Below are positions 42,300 to 51,876 of a DNA stretch of 64,000 bases, piece by piece. Origin of the DNA: Pedobacter frigoris (GTDB taxonomy: Bacteria; Bacteroidota; Bacteroidia; Sphingobacteriales; Sphingobacteriaceae); assembly GCF_005116445.1 (NCBI RefSeq), contig NZ_SWBQ01000001.1, positions 930,001 through 994,000 of the forward strand, read 5' to 3'. Positions within the stretch are counted from its first letter, which is position 1, and every line of letters begins with the position of its first letter. Below the pieces are notes generated by a model that made no database searches, was not told where the DNA came from, and was given only the letters and a program-made list of their open reading frames with translations. Both the position numbers and the translations under genes were made by a program.

Positions 42300-43766
42300 A
42301 TGGAAGCAAGTTCAAAACTGTCTTTGATAGATAAAATTACACCGGTAAGGCTCCTGATAGCATTATCTTTAGTATCAGTATTCTGTTTATTAGGAACCTG
42401 GTACCTCGGGATGAATTTTATCCTTATGGCCATTATCGTTGTCATAGGCATCCCTTTCTCAATAGCAATCGTCGTGTATCCAAAATTTGGCGTGCTTGTG
42501 CTCCTGGTCTCCGCATACCTGATCATGTGGGTCATGAGGTTTAATTTCGACTTTCCCCTCGGTACGCTCATGGATGGCTTGGAATTGCTGTTAATTATTG
42601 GATTCTTTATCCACCAGAAAATCCATCGCGACTGGGCAATTCTAAAAAATCCTATCACTTTTATGATCCTGATCTGGATAGGATATAATATTTTGCAGGC
42701 ATTTAATCCGGTAGCAGAATCTAAGCTGGCCTGGTTATATACCATCAGATCTGTAGCCATAGTAATGCTTACCTATTTCATATTTATGGTTCAGATCAAG
42801 TCTGTAGCATTCATCAGGCTGATATTCAAGGTATGGATAGGACTGTCACTCTTTGCAGCCTTATATGCATTCAAACAGGAGTATTTTGGTTTTTTTGCTT
42901 TTGAAGAACGAAGTCTTGATAGCCCGCTGATGCGTGAACTTTTATTCATAGGCGGTCACTGGCGCAAGTTCTCGATATTTTCCGATCCTGTAGCTTTTTC
43001 TTACAATATGGTTGTAAGTGCCATTCTTTGTCTCGTTCTGGTGCTTAGTGTCAAAAAAACCTATAAAAAAGCCATTTTGATTTTTCTGGTAGGGTTCTTT
43101 TTATTGAATATGCTCTATTCAGGTACACGTGGTGCCAACCCGCTGTTTCCGGCAGCTGTATTTATGCTGGCTATATTAAAGTTCAATTACAAAGTGCTTG
43201 GGTTTTCGTTGCTCGGACTTGTTTTTCTTGTTTTTCTGATATTTATGCCTAGTTCTAATCAGAATATTTTAAGGTTTCAGTCTGCATTCCGACCGTCAGA
43301 TGATGCGTCATTTAACGTGAGGAAAATTAACCAGAAAAGAATTCAGCCATTTATTCAGCAGCATCCGTTTGGCGGCGGACTCGGTGCAACCGGTACATGG
43401 GGTGTAAGGTTTGCTCCAAATTCATACCTGGCTCATTTCCCACCTGATAGTGGTTATGTGAGGGTTGCAGTAGAATTGGGCTATGTCGGATTATTTATTT
43501 TTTGTACACTCATCTTTATCATATTGAGAACAGGTATTAGAAATTACTTTACGATAAAGGATCCTGAGCTCAAGAACTATTGTTTGGCTATGGTATTAAT
43601 AGTGTTTGCTCTGGGTATAGGAAACTACCCTCAGGAGGCCCTGGTCCAGTTTCCGGTAAGTGTTTATTTTTACCTCATTGTTGCGCTCATAAACATCACA
43701 CTGATTCTGGATAAGCAAAAGGAAAAGTCAAAATTATTAGCAGAGAACTCAAATGGAATTCATTAG
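42300..43766 (+). CDS. O-antigen ligase/polymerase (Wzy-like) membrane protein
   Basis: This protein is about 488 residues from the ATG at 42300. An AGGAG at 42288-42292 is a rare Shine-Dalgarno-like sequence at good distance and supports this start. It has about 12 membrane helices and one long periplasmic loop with the conserved HPFGGGLGATGTWG and PDSGYVRVAVELGYVGL motif of the Wzy_C/WaaL family. The family joins repeat units into polymer or attaches it to lipid A. Placement beside a Wzx flippase and a Wzc-like protein favours polymerase. The stop overlaps the next gene by 14 bases. Confidence 0.88.
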   Translation: MEASSKLSLIDKITPVRLLIALSLVSVFCLLGTWYLGMNFILMAIIVVIGIPFSIAIVVYPKFGVLVLLVSAYLIMWVMRFNFDFPLGTLMDGLELLLIIGFFIHQKIHRDWAILKNPITFMILIWIGYNILQAFNPVAESKLAWLYTIRSVAIVMLTYFIFMVQIKSVAFIRLIFKVWIGLSLFAALYAFKQEYFGFFAFEERSLDSPLMRELLFIGGHWRKFSIFSDPVAFSYNMVVSAILCLVLVLSVKKTYKKAILIFLVGFFLLNMLYSGTRGANPLFPAAVFMLAILKFNYKVLGFSLLGLVFLVFLIFMPSSNQNILRFQSAFRPSDDASFNVRKINQKRIQPFIQQHPFGGGLGATGTWGVRFAPNSYLAHFPPDSGYVRVAVELGYVGLFIFCTLIFIILRTGIRNYFTIKDPELKNYCLAMVLIVFALGIGNYPQEALVQFPVSVYFYLIVALINITLILDKQKEKSKLLAENSNGIH

Positions 43767-44952
43767 CGGAAGGGATATTGTTATTGTAGGATTGCAGCCC
43801 TGGGATACTGAAATAGGCAGCAACTGTAAGAATATTGCTGTAGAATTCAGTAAGCACAATAGGGTATTGTACGTAAATTCTCCGTTAGACAGGATTACAA
43901 CTTTGCGCAATAAAGAAGATAAAAACGTCCGGAAGAGATTAGAAATTTTAAAAGGAAACCAAAGCAATCTGGAAGAGATACAGGAGAATCTTTGGGTATA
44001 TTATCCTGATGTAATCATAGAGTCCATCAACTGGATTAAAATCGACCTGCTATTTGACATCCTGAATAAAAGGAACAACAGAAAGATTTCAGCAGCTATT
44101 GAAAGGGCCATGCGCAAGCTTGAATTCAAGGATGTGATCCTATTCAATGACAATGACATCTTCAGAAGTTTTTATTTAAAAGATTATCTGAAACCTTCAG
44201 TGAGCGTTTACTACTCCAGAGACTATTTGCTCGGTGTGGATTATTGGAAGCATCATGGCAAGCGTCTGGAGCCTGAGCTTATGGCTAAAAGTGATATTTG
44301 TGTAGCCAACTCCAATTACCTAGTTGGTTTGTGCAGGAAGTTTAACCCGAACTCGTACTATGTAGGACAGGGATGTGAGGTGGAATTGTTTCTCCATGCA
44401 AATGATTTACCTATCCCACATGATGTTGAGGCGATTCAAGGGCCAAGGATTGGATATGTCGGTGCGCTCCAGTCACTGAGACTTGATTTGGAAGTGATCA
44501 GATTTATGGCAAAGGAAAGGCCAGGCTATCAAATTGTTCTTGTCGGTCCCGAAGATGATGAGTTTAAAAGCAGTGATCTGCATCAATTGACTAATGTTCA
44601 TTTCCTGGGATCAAAAAAGCCTGATGAACTTCCAGGCTATATAAATGCTTTTGATGTCTGCATTAATCCTCAGCTGGTTAACGAGGTAACAATAGGAAAT
44701 TATCCAAGGAAAATCGACGAATATCTTGCTGTTGGAAAACCAACTGTGGCTACCAAAACTGAAAGTATGCAGGTCTTTGCAGACTATGTTTACCTTGCAG
44801 AGAATAAACACCAGTACCTGGAATTGATCGACAAGGCAATTAATTCCAACAATGAATCACTTGTCAGCGAAAGGAAAGCTTTTGCTTCAGGACACACCTG
44901 GGAAGCTAGTGTAGAGTTAATTTATAGTGCAATTGATGATAGCTTAAAATAA
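43753..44952 (+). CDS. GT4/GT1-like glycosyltransferase (GT-B fold)
   Basis: This 399-residue cytoplasmic protein has an N-terminal Rossmann half (IVIVGLQPWDTEIGSNCKNIA) and a C-terminal half with the donor-binding features RIGYVGALQSLRLDLEVI, VLVGPEDDE, HFLGSKKPDELPGYINAFDVCINPQ and YPRKIDEYLAVGKPTVAT. The last segment includes the acidic residue in K-x-D-E-Y-L-A that contacts the sugar nucleotide. It overlaps the polymerase gene by 14 bases, so it is in the same operon. It is not a classical GT1 and probably uses a sugar nucleotide donor of unknown type. Confidence 0.85.
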   Translation: MEFISGRDIVIVGLQPWDTEIGSNCKNIAVEFSKHNRVLYVNSPLDRITTLRNKEDKNVRKRLEILKGNQSNLEEIQENLWVYYPDVIIESINWIKIDLLFDILNKRNNRKISAAIERAMRKLEFKDVILFNDNDIFRSFYLKDYLKPSVSVYYSRDYLLGVDYWKHHGKRLEPELMAKSDICVANSNYLVGLCRKFNPNSYYVGQGCEVELFLHANDLPIPHDVEAIQGPRIGYVGALQSLRLDLEVIRFMAKERPGYQIVLVGPEDDEFKSSDLHQLTNVHFLGSKKPDELPGYINAFDVCINPQLVNEVTIGNYPRKIDEYLAVGKPTVATKTESMQVFADYVYLAENKHQYLELIDKAINSNNESLVSERKAFASGHTWEASVELIYSAIDDSLK

Positions 44953-44953
44953 A

Positions 44954-46036
44954 ATGACTGAAACTCTTTCTAAAAATGTTGTATCCCGAATAGATTCTAT
45001 TGATTATCTGCGTGGTCTTGCTGCATTGAGCATCCTAGCTTATCATATGTATCTTTTTAATTTTGGTGAAGTAGATTCATCCAGTATCCTTGGTAAGTTT
45101 AAAATCTATGGAGTATCGATTTTCTATATTCTTAGTGGAATCACGTTGTATGTAGTGTATAAAGACAGGCTACACCTCAAAAAGAAAGATCTCCTGGAGT
45201 TTTACATCAAAAGGTTTTTTAGGTTGGTTCCCTTACTATGGCTGGTCACACTGCTTACAGTATTGCTTCAATACAATCCGGAGATTATGTCTTTGAAAAA
45301 GATCATTCTAAATATTACCGTACTGCCTGGTGCAATAAAACCGGAAGGCTTTATTGCAAGTGGTGCATGGTCGATAGGCAATGAAATCTTTTTTTATCTC
45401 TTTTTCCCCTTTATGATATTCCTGATTCGGTTTAAAAGGCCTTTTATTTTCCTGTTTTTGGCGGCAGCCCTGGGCTTTTTAATTTATTTTACATTTTACG
45501 TTTTAGACCCCGCAGTTCCATTGGGCTTCCAGTGGTCTGCCTATGTAAATCCCCTCGGGCAGTTTTTCTATTTTATCACTGGAATAGCACTTGGAATACT
45601 CGGAAAATACATACCTCAGCGTAAGCTTGTCTATCTGCTTTTCTTTGGTCTTTTTTTCTTTTTATTTGCTTATTACCATGTTCAGGGAGAGCCGGTTATG
45701 CTCGTTACGGGAGTAGCCAGGATGGTCCTTTCTGCATATGTAGTATTGTTGTGCCTGTTCTTCTATAAAACTGATTTTAGCGGATTTGCACCTGTTCTGA
45801 AAACTTGCATGCAATTTCTGGGTAATATCAGTTACTCGCTATACTTATTGCACCCAATTGTATACTTTGTAGTTAAAACATCATTGGGAATGGCCGGAAT
45901 AGAGTCTATATCCGTTGTAATTTCTTGTACTGTTGTGTTTTCATTATTTTTTGCATACTTAAGCTATGTTTTTGTTGAACAGACCTTTATCGAAATCGGA
46001 AAGAGGTTTGTTAAAAGAATTGGCTATAAAGTTTAA
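44954..46036 (+). CDS. Acyltransferase 3 (OafA/YrhL-type) membrane protein
   Basis: This 360-residue protein has about ten membrane helices. The family's start motif SIDYLRGLAALSILAYHMYLF contains the conserved R-x-x-A and His, and SGAWSIGNEIFFYLFFPFM and the late VFVEQTF are further signatures. It probably adds an O-acyl group (acetyl or similar) to a sugar of the growing polysaccharide. It begins one base after the preceding stop, so it is in the same operon. Confidence 0.92.
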   Translation: MTETLSKNVVSRIDSIDYLRGLAALSILAYHMYLFNFGEVDSSSILGKFKIYGVSIFYILSGITLYVVYKDRLHLKKKDLLEFYIKRFFRLVPLLWLVTLLTVLLQYNPEIMSLKKIILNITVLPGAIKPEGFIASGAWSIGNEIFFYLFFPFMIFLIRFKRPFIFLFLAAALGFLIYFTFYVLDPAVPLGFQWSAYVNPLGQFFYFITGIALGILGKYIPQRKLVYLLFFGLFFFLFAYYHVQGEPVMLVTGVARMVLSAYVVLLCLFFYKTDFSGFAPVLKTCMQFLGNISYSLYLLHPIVYFVVKTSLGMAGIESISVVISCTVVFSLFFAYLSYVFVEQTFIEIGKRFVKRIGYKV

Positions 46037-46103
46037 TATTCTTAAGTAAATAATCAGATCTATAACTATATTTCTTGCTGATAAGAAATATCCATTTTAC
46101 CAA

Positions 46104-47432
46104 ATGCTAAAGAATCTAGGACAAAAACTTAAAAACAAACATTTTCTATCGCTTACTACGAGCGTAGTGATGTCTGCGTGTGGCATGCTCACATTCATGC
46201 TTTTGTTGCGGTCCATGCATGCAGAGCAAATGGGATACTGGATCTTTTTTCAAACGGCTTTTATGCTGTTAGATACACTCAGGACAGGTTTTCTTCAAAC
46301 AGCGCTTATTAAATTTTATTCTGGTGCGGAAAAGCAAAGAGCAGCAGAAGTAATGGGCTCTGTATGGTTTTTGGCTTTCATAATTACCGCATTTTGGTTG
46401 ATTCTCACAATTCCTGCACTATTTTTACTCCCATTCATTGAAGATACCAGTATAAAAATCCTGATAGAATGGTTTGCATTTATCTTTATCCTTACCCTTC
46501 CATCAACAATTTCTACATGGAGGCTACAATCTGATCAGAAATTTGATAAGCTGTTGTACCTGGGGTTGCTTACCCAAGGTTCTTTTTTGATATTGATCAT
46601 TATACTTATCCTAACCAGCAACATGAACATCACAAATCTGCTCTATGCTGATGCGCTGGCTTACATCATTTCCAGTTCTGTATGTTTAATCTTCGGCTGG
46701 TCGGGAATCAGGTTTTTTGCACGACGTACCAAAGAGACCATAAGGGAGGTTTATCACTTTGGTAAATTCAGCGTGGGCACTTCTATAAGTACCAATCTCT
46801 TGCGGAGTTCAGATATTTTTATGATCAACTTTTTGCTGGGGCCTGCATTATTACCGGTTTATAATGTCGCTCAGAGATTAATGGAGGCTGTTGAGATTCC
46901 GCTAAGGAGTTTTCTCGTGACCGGGATGCCTGAACTGTCTACTGCCTTTAACCAGAAAAGGAATGATGACGTGGTTTCAATTATGAAAAAATACTCAGGC
47001 ATGCTTACTTTAGCTCTAATACCTGTAGCTATAATAGGGATCTCACTTGCTGATGTTGCAGTAGCAATTCTGGGGGGAGGGAAGTATGTGGGGACTGATG
47101 CAGCAAATGTATTCAGGATATTTATGCTGCTTTCCATTGTTTATCCTATAGATAGATTTACCGGCGTTACATTAGATATCATACATCAGCCAAAAAGAAA
47201 CTTTATAAAAGTCATTATCATGCTGGTTATCAACGTTGTTGCAAACTACATCGGTATCAAACTATTTGGTAATTTATATGGCGTAGTGTTCAGTAGCGTG
47301 TTGTCGTTCTCTGTCGGAGTCTGCTACAGTTATTTTTCATTAAGGGAGTTTCTGTCATTCAATGTTTCAGGTATATTGAAGACTGGTTTTTACGAATTGA
47401 AATACTTATATCTAAAGGTCGTAAAGGGATGA
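46104..47432 (+). CDS. Wzx-like lipid-linked oligosaccharide flippase
   Basis: This 442-residue protein has about 12-14 membrane helices of MATE/MOP type, with the N-terminal MSACGMLTFMLLLRSMHAEQMG and a central SVGTSISTNLLRSSDIFMINFLLG. It translocates undecaprenyl-diphosphate-linked repeat units to the periplasm for the polymerase. It follows the acyltransferase gene by 67 bp and its stop overlaps the next start (ATGA). Confidence 0.9.
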   Translation: MLKNLGQKLKNKHFLSLTTSVVMSACGMLTFMLLLRSMHAEQMGYWIFFQTAFMLLDTLRTGFLQTALIKFYSGAEKQRAAEVMGSVWFLAFIITAFWLILTIPALFLLPFIEDTSIKILIEWFAFIFILTLPSTISTWRLQSDQKFDKLLYLGLLTQGSFLILIIILILTSNMNITNLLYADALAYIISSSVCLIFGWSGIRFFARRTKETIREVYHFGKFSVGTSISTNLLRSSDIFMINFLLGPALLPVYNVAQRLMEAVEIPLRSFLVTGMPELSTAFNQKRNDDVVSIMKKYSGMLTLALIPVAIIGISLADVAVAILGGGKYVGTDAANVFRIFMLLSIVYPIDRFTGVTLDIIHQPKRNFIKVIIMLVINVVANYIGIKLFGNLYGVVFSSVLSFSVGVCYSYFSLREFLSFNVSGILKTGFYELKYLYLKVVKG

Positions 47433-48280
47433 AACTTGCGCATATCATACTTGCACATAGCAAGCCACTTCAGTTAAGGCGGTTAATCGACAGTTTGCAA
47501 GACGAGTCAGTTAAATCATTCGTCCATCTTGATGCCAAATGTAATGCTGATGAATATGATTTGCCAAATGAACAGGGATTGGAAATGATAACACCTAGGT
47601 TTGACGTAAGTTGGGGAGGTTTTAGTCAGGTAATGGCCATTGTATCTTCAATAAGATGTGTTTTAAACTCCGGTGAGGTTTACGATTATATTAATTTAAT
47701 CAGCGGACAGGATTATCCATTAAAACCAGTGTCTGCCTTTAAGGCTTTTTTGGAAAAGAATGCCGGAAAGATTTTTATGGAATTTCATTTACCCGGACAT
47801 GCATGGGTAAAAGAGGCAATACAAAGGATTTCAAAATATCACTTCACAGATTTTAAATTCAAAGGAAGGTATTTGCTGGAACGCATTATCAATACATTAA
47901 TACCTGCCCGTAAAATCCCAAAAGATTTCACCATCATAGGGCACTCTACGTGGTTTACTATAGATTGGGAATCAGCGCTGTATGTTGTGAAATTCTTTGA
48001 TGAAAATCCATCTTTCATTAGGAGGTTTAACTACACTTGGGGTGCAGACGAACTACTGATCCAGAGTGTTTTATTTAATTCTCATTTACGGTCAAAAATT
48101 GTCAATGATAACCTGAGATACATAGATTGGTCAGAAGGGAAAGCTAGTCCCAGGATTTTAACTATGGCTGACGCTAAAAACTTAAGGGATACCAATTGCT
48201 TCTTTGGAAGAAAATTTGATATGGAAATTGATCAGGATATTGTAGATTATCTCGATACACAAGCGCTAAAAGTAATATGA
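47429..48280 (+). CDS. GT14-type N-acetylglucosaminyl/xylosyl-transferase
   Basis: This 283-residue protein shows the core-2/I-branching family features: KLAHIILAHSKPLQLRRLI at the start, the SGQDYPLKP motif near 92, and WFTIDWESALYVVKF followed by WGADELLIQSVLF. These glycosyltransferases transfer beta-1,6-GlcNAc or xylose in eukaryotes. The bacterial members act in EPS or LPS synthesis with uncertain specificity. It is translationally coupled on both sides (ATGA overlaps with the flippase and with the next gene). Confidence 0.9.
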   Translation: MKLAHIILAHSKPLQLRRLIDSLQDESVKSFVHLDAKCNADEYDLPNEQGLEMITPRFDVSWGGFSQVMAIVSSIRCVLNSGEVYDYINLISGQDYPLKPVSAFKAFLEKNAGKIFMEFHLPGHAWVKEAIQRISKYHFTDFKFKGRYLLERIINTLIPARKIPKDFTIIGHSTWFTIDWESALYVVKFFDENPSFIRRFNYTWGADELLIQSVLFNSHLRSKIVNDNLRYIDWSEGKASPRILTMADAKNLRDTNCFFGRKFDMEIDQDIVDYLDTQALKVI

Positions 48281-49266
48281 ATTCAAAAAATCTGATTCTG
48301 CTATCTTACGGAAACAAGACAGAATATAATAGAACTATATTCTGCGTGCTGAGTTTTTGGGCCCATTACACCGGAAATACAGAAAAAATAAGGATCATTA
48401 TCTATACAGACAATAAGGATTACTTTGAGCCTTTCTTTAACAAAATAGAGGTATCTTATGTGACATTAACACCAGAGATCCTCCAGGATATGCTTGCAGG
48501 AAGTACTTATATACACCGGCGCAAAGTTGCGGTTATCGACCTGACATTAAAACAACATCCCGGAGAAGATCTGATATTCGTTGATTCGGATACCTTTTTT
48601 ACTAAAAATCCACAACCATGGATAGCGGCATTAAAACCTGATATGAGTTATATGCATCTAAAGGAATATACTTTTCAGGAAGGTTTAGCCTTATTTTCAT
48701 CGTTTAATCAAAGTAAGGAACCAAAGGCGTTTATAGATTTCCTGGAAAGCCAGCCAGTTAAGATTGGGGGAGAAGACCGTTCCTTCAACAGAAATGATTT
48801 TTGCTGGAATTCAGGAGTACTGGGCCTTACTTCAGATCTGTCAGTTTATATCGACGATGTTTTTGTGATGACTGACGATTTCTTCAAAAATTCTTCATGG
48901 TTTATAAGCGAACAGCTGGCATTTTCATTACTGCTGCAGGATAAAACAAAAGTTTTACCATCCGACGAATATGTTTACCACTATTGGGGCAAACGGCAAA
49001 AGAGGCTGATGGATGGTGTTCTGGAGAAAGTAATTAATGATTTGCCTGCTGAAACTAAAACTAATATTGTCAAACTCACTATCAGATTGGAATCTAAAAT
49101 AGCTGATGATGTGATAAAAGAGCGGGCCGTACTTGCCTTGTTTACTAAAAATTGGGGATATGCTGTGAAAAGAATATTTGCAGCTTTGTTAAAAAATCCT
49201 GCAAATATCAGTTTGTTTAGGGAATGGTCTGAAATGAAAAAATCCAGTGTCCCTGAACACAATTAA
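48277..49266 (+). CDS. GT-A-fold glycosyltransferase-like protein of the EPS operon
   Basis: This 329-residue protein has an N-terminal NLILLSYGNKTEYNRTI segment and a DxD-type metal site IFVDSDTFF near residue 102, followed by FCWNSGVLGL. These resemble GT8/GT77-like nucleotide-sugar transferases. The C-terminal 80 residues are helical. The donor and acceptor are unknown. Its position between the GT14 gene and the NRPS gene places it in the EPS pathway. Confidence 0.75.
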   Translation: MNSKNLILLSYGNKTEYNRTIFCVLSFWAHYTGNTEKIRIIIYTDNKDYFEPFFNKIEVSYVTLTPEILQDMLAGSTYIHRRKVAVIDLTLKQHPGEDLIFVDSDTFFTKNPQPWIAALKPDMSYMHLKEYTFQEGLALFSSFNQSKEPKAFIDFLESQPVKIGGEDRSFNRNDFCWNSGVLGLTSDLSVYIDDVFVMTDDFFKNSSWFISEQLAFSLLLQDKTKVLPSDEYVYHYWGKRQKRLMDGVLEKVINDLPAETKTNIVKLTIRLESKIADDVIKERAVLALFTKNWGYAVKRIFAALLKNPANISLFREWSEMKKSSVPEHN

Positions 49267-49286
49267 ATGCCCAACATTCTAAAAAC

Positions 49287-51866
49287 ATGAGTTTCCAAAC
49301 GATTTATTTAATTGAAAAACAAGCTAAACTTAGTCCGCATAAGAGGGCACTCAGTTACAAGGGGAATCGCTTAACTTATAGTGAATTGAATGGAAGAGCC
49401 AACCAGCTGGCTGCCTTTCTGATTGACAATGGAGCTGTTAAGGAAGGTGTAATCGCTGTTGCAGTGGATCGCTCTGCTGAAATGGTAATCCTGCTGATTG
49501 CAATTTTAAAATCCGGAGCAGCGTACGTGCCTCTTGATCCGGATTATCCTGAAAAGAGATTGGAGTATATGCTGAATGATTCAGCGGCAAGATTTTCAAT
49601 TACTAATAAAAAATACGAGGGAAGAATTCAATCTCAGGCGACAGAGCTGATTCTGGAAGACCTTTGGCAGCAGTCTGAACAATATCCTACAGACGACCCC
49701 GGCGTGGCAATTTCGGAGACCGATCTCGCATACATACTTTATACCTCCGGTTCTACCGGAATGCCAAAGGGTGTCATGATAGAACACAGGAATTTGTTTA
49801 ATCTCCTGACCAGCATGCAGAAATTTCCGGGAATTGATTCAGACGATACTTTACTGGCACTTACTACCATTTCCTTTGATATATCTGTCCTGGAGTTATT
49901 CCTTCCATTTACAGTTGGTGCACACCTGGTCATCACAGATACAGAGGTTACCAAAGATGGTGCAGCTATACTCGAGGAAATAAAACGCAATCACATTTCA
50001 ATTATTCAGGCAACCCCCTCTACTTATAAAATGATGCTGGCTGCAGAATGGAATGAGAAATTCGATCTTAAAGTGTTGTGCTGTGGTGAACAACTACCAA
50101 AAGATTTAGCTGAAAAACTGCTGAGCAGATGTAAGGGACTCTACAACATGTATGGCCCTACAGAAACTACAATATATTCATCAGGCAAACAAATACTAGC
50201 TACAGATGAAGTCATAACCATAGGGTATCCTATACAAAATACGTCAGTTTACATCCTGGATGAACAAAATCATATTTTGTCCGAAGGGGAAACAGGTGAG
50301 ATCAGCATCGGTGGGGAGGGCTTAGCCAGGGGATATTTTAACAAGCCTGAACTTAGTGCTGAAAAATTTATTACCCATGTTCTTCCTGATGATCCGCTTT
50401 ATAGAATTTATAAAACGGGAGATTTAGGCAGGATTTTACCTAATGGAGAAATACAGTGTTTCGGCAGGATTGATCATCAGGTAAAAATAAGAGGGTACCG
50501 GATTGAACTTGGTGAAATTGAATATGCACTTATTCAACAATCAGGCGTCAAAGAAACTGTTGTAGCGCCATGGGATGGACCTAACGGTGATAAAAGACTA
50601 GCCGCTTATATTGTTCCTGAAAACAGACTTTCAAATGAGGATTTTTTGAAACAGATTCCGATATGGAAGGAAGCGCTTAAGGCATCTGTGCCGACTTATA
50701 TGGTACCTGGTGACTTTGTCTTGCTGGAAAAAATGCCGCTTACCAATAATGGAAAAGTAGACAGGAAAGCATTACCCGTTCCAGAAATAAGAGCAAGTCT
50801 GGCCATCGAAGGTGATCAGCCACAAACTGAGATCCAGCAAATTCTGGCCGAGATATGGAAACAACATTTAGGCGTTCATGCTATCGGGATTCATGATAAT
50901 TTTTTTGATCTCGGAGGACATTCTTTAACCGCAGTTAAGGTAATGGTTCGCATAAAAAATAAAATAGGTAAGCAATTGCCACTGGGCACTTTATTTAAAA
51001 ATCCCACAATAGTGGAACTTGCCGAATGTCTGGAGGCCGAACTGCCTCATGCTTCCCCGGAATCTTTAATACCCTTGCAGCCTTTGGGAAAAAAGATGCC
51101 ACTTTATATTATCCATGGCATTGGCTCAACGGTTTTCAAATTCTTTGATTTTGCTCAACAGCTAGGTGAGGACCAGCCCGTTTTTGGCTTGCAAGCGCGG
51201 GGAATTGACGGAACTGAAAATCCCGCAGAAACTATTGAGGAAATGGCAACACAATACATTACGGAAATTCTTAAAAGTAATCCTGACGGACCATACGCAT
51301 TGTCTGGTTATTCTCTTGGTGGATTAATTGCTTTTGAAATGACCAGGCAACTGGAAGCAATGGGAAAAGAAGTCAGGGTTTTGGCTATGTTCGACACTTA
51401 TATTATAAAAAATAACCAGCTTGAACCTGGATTGTATAAATCCATACATAGAGTCACTTCAAGAATAGCCAAGTTTTTCTATACTTTTAGTTTGCTGCTG
51501 GCAGAGCCCAGACGCACCATAGAACATAAGCTTTTTACGATTGCTCAGTCTTTTAAAAAGATGAAGGGCGAAGAGGTAAGGGGTGTTTTGGATGAAGACT
51601 TTGACTTTATCACTAAAGTAGGTGAAGTTCATCGTGCTGCTATTCCAAAGTATAAATTAAAGCCTTACCATGGGGATATTCACTTGTTCAGGGCAAGAAA
51701 GGTAGCTACTTATCTGAATGATTTTAAGTTCCTGGGCTGGAAACCATATGCGAAAGCTGTGCATATTCACCAGATAGATGGAGAGCATGATACAATTTTT
51801 AACACACCCATTAACCGGAAGTTTGCGGATTCCCTGCAAAGGTTATTGGATAATGCAGGGGGATGA
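49287..51866 (+). CDS. A-PCP-TE nonribosomal peptide synthetase-like protein in the EPS locus
   Basis: This 859-residue protein has an adenylation domain at about 10-500: A3 TSGSTGMPKGV near 152, A4 FDISVLELF, A5 NMYGPTETT, A7 YKTGDLGR, A8 GRIDHQVKIRGYRIELGEIE, A10 NGKVDRKAL. A carrier domain follows (about 515-590; phosphopantetheine Ser in LGGHSLTAV near 546). A thioesterase domain (about 605-859) has nucleophile GYSLGG near 673 and the His of DGEHDT near 832. It has no condensation domain. A hand alignment to GrsA gives a tentative specificity code D-I-L-A-L-C-M-I-Y, which starts like that of glycine-type codes (DILQ..) but is not certain. It may activate one amino acid and load it onto a sugar, or onto itself for release. 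A pantetheinyl transferase must be encoded elsewhere. Confidence 0.88.
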   Translation: MSFQTIYLIEKQAKLSPHKRALSYKGNRLTYSELNGRANQLAAFLIDNGAVKEGVIAVAVDRSAEMVILLIAILKSGAAYVPLDPDYPEKRLEYMLNDSAARFSITNKKYEGRIQSQATELILEDLWQQSEQYPTDDPGVAISETDLAYILYTSGSTGMPKGVMIEHRNLFNLLTSMQKFPGIDSDDTLLALTTISFDISVLELFLPFTVGAHLVITDTEVTKDGAAILEEIKRNHISIIQATPSTYKMMLAAEWNEKFDLKVLCCGEQLPKDLAEKLLSRCKGLYNMYGPTETTIYSSGKQILATDEVITIGYPIQNTSVYILDEQNHILSEGETGEISIGGEGLARGYFNKPELSAEKFITHVLPDDPLYRIYKTGDLGRILPNGEIQCFGRIDHQVKIRGYRIELGEIEYALIQQSGVKETVVAPWDGPNGDKRLAAYIVPENRLSNEDFLKQIPIWKEALKASVPTYMVPGDFVLLEKMPLTNNGKVDRKALPVPEIRASLAIEGDQPQTEIQQILAEIWKQHLGVHAIGIHDNFFDLGGHSLTAVKVMVRIKNKIGKQLPLGTLFKNPTIVELAECLEAELPHASPESLIPLQPLGKKMPLYIIHGIGSTVFKFFDFAQQLGEDQPVFGLQARGIDGTENPAETIEEMATQYITEILKSNPDGPYALSGYSLGGLIAFEMTRQLEAMGKEVRVLAMFDTYIIKNNQLEPGLYKSIHRVTSRIAKFFYTFSLLLAEPRRTIEHKLFTIAQSFKKMKGEEVRGVLDEDFDFITKVGEVHRAAIPKYKLKPYHGDIHLFRARKVATYLNDFKFLGWKPYAKAVHIHQIDGEHDTIFNTPINRKFADSLQRLLDNAGG

Positions 51867-51876
51867 TCTAAGAAAA

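Noticed and set aside
42281-42760. 159-codon minus-strand frame over the start of the polymerase gene
   Set aside because: It is antisense to a clear Wzy-like membrane protein and has no domain of its own.
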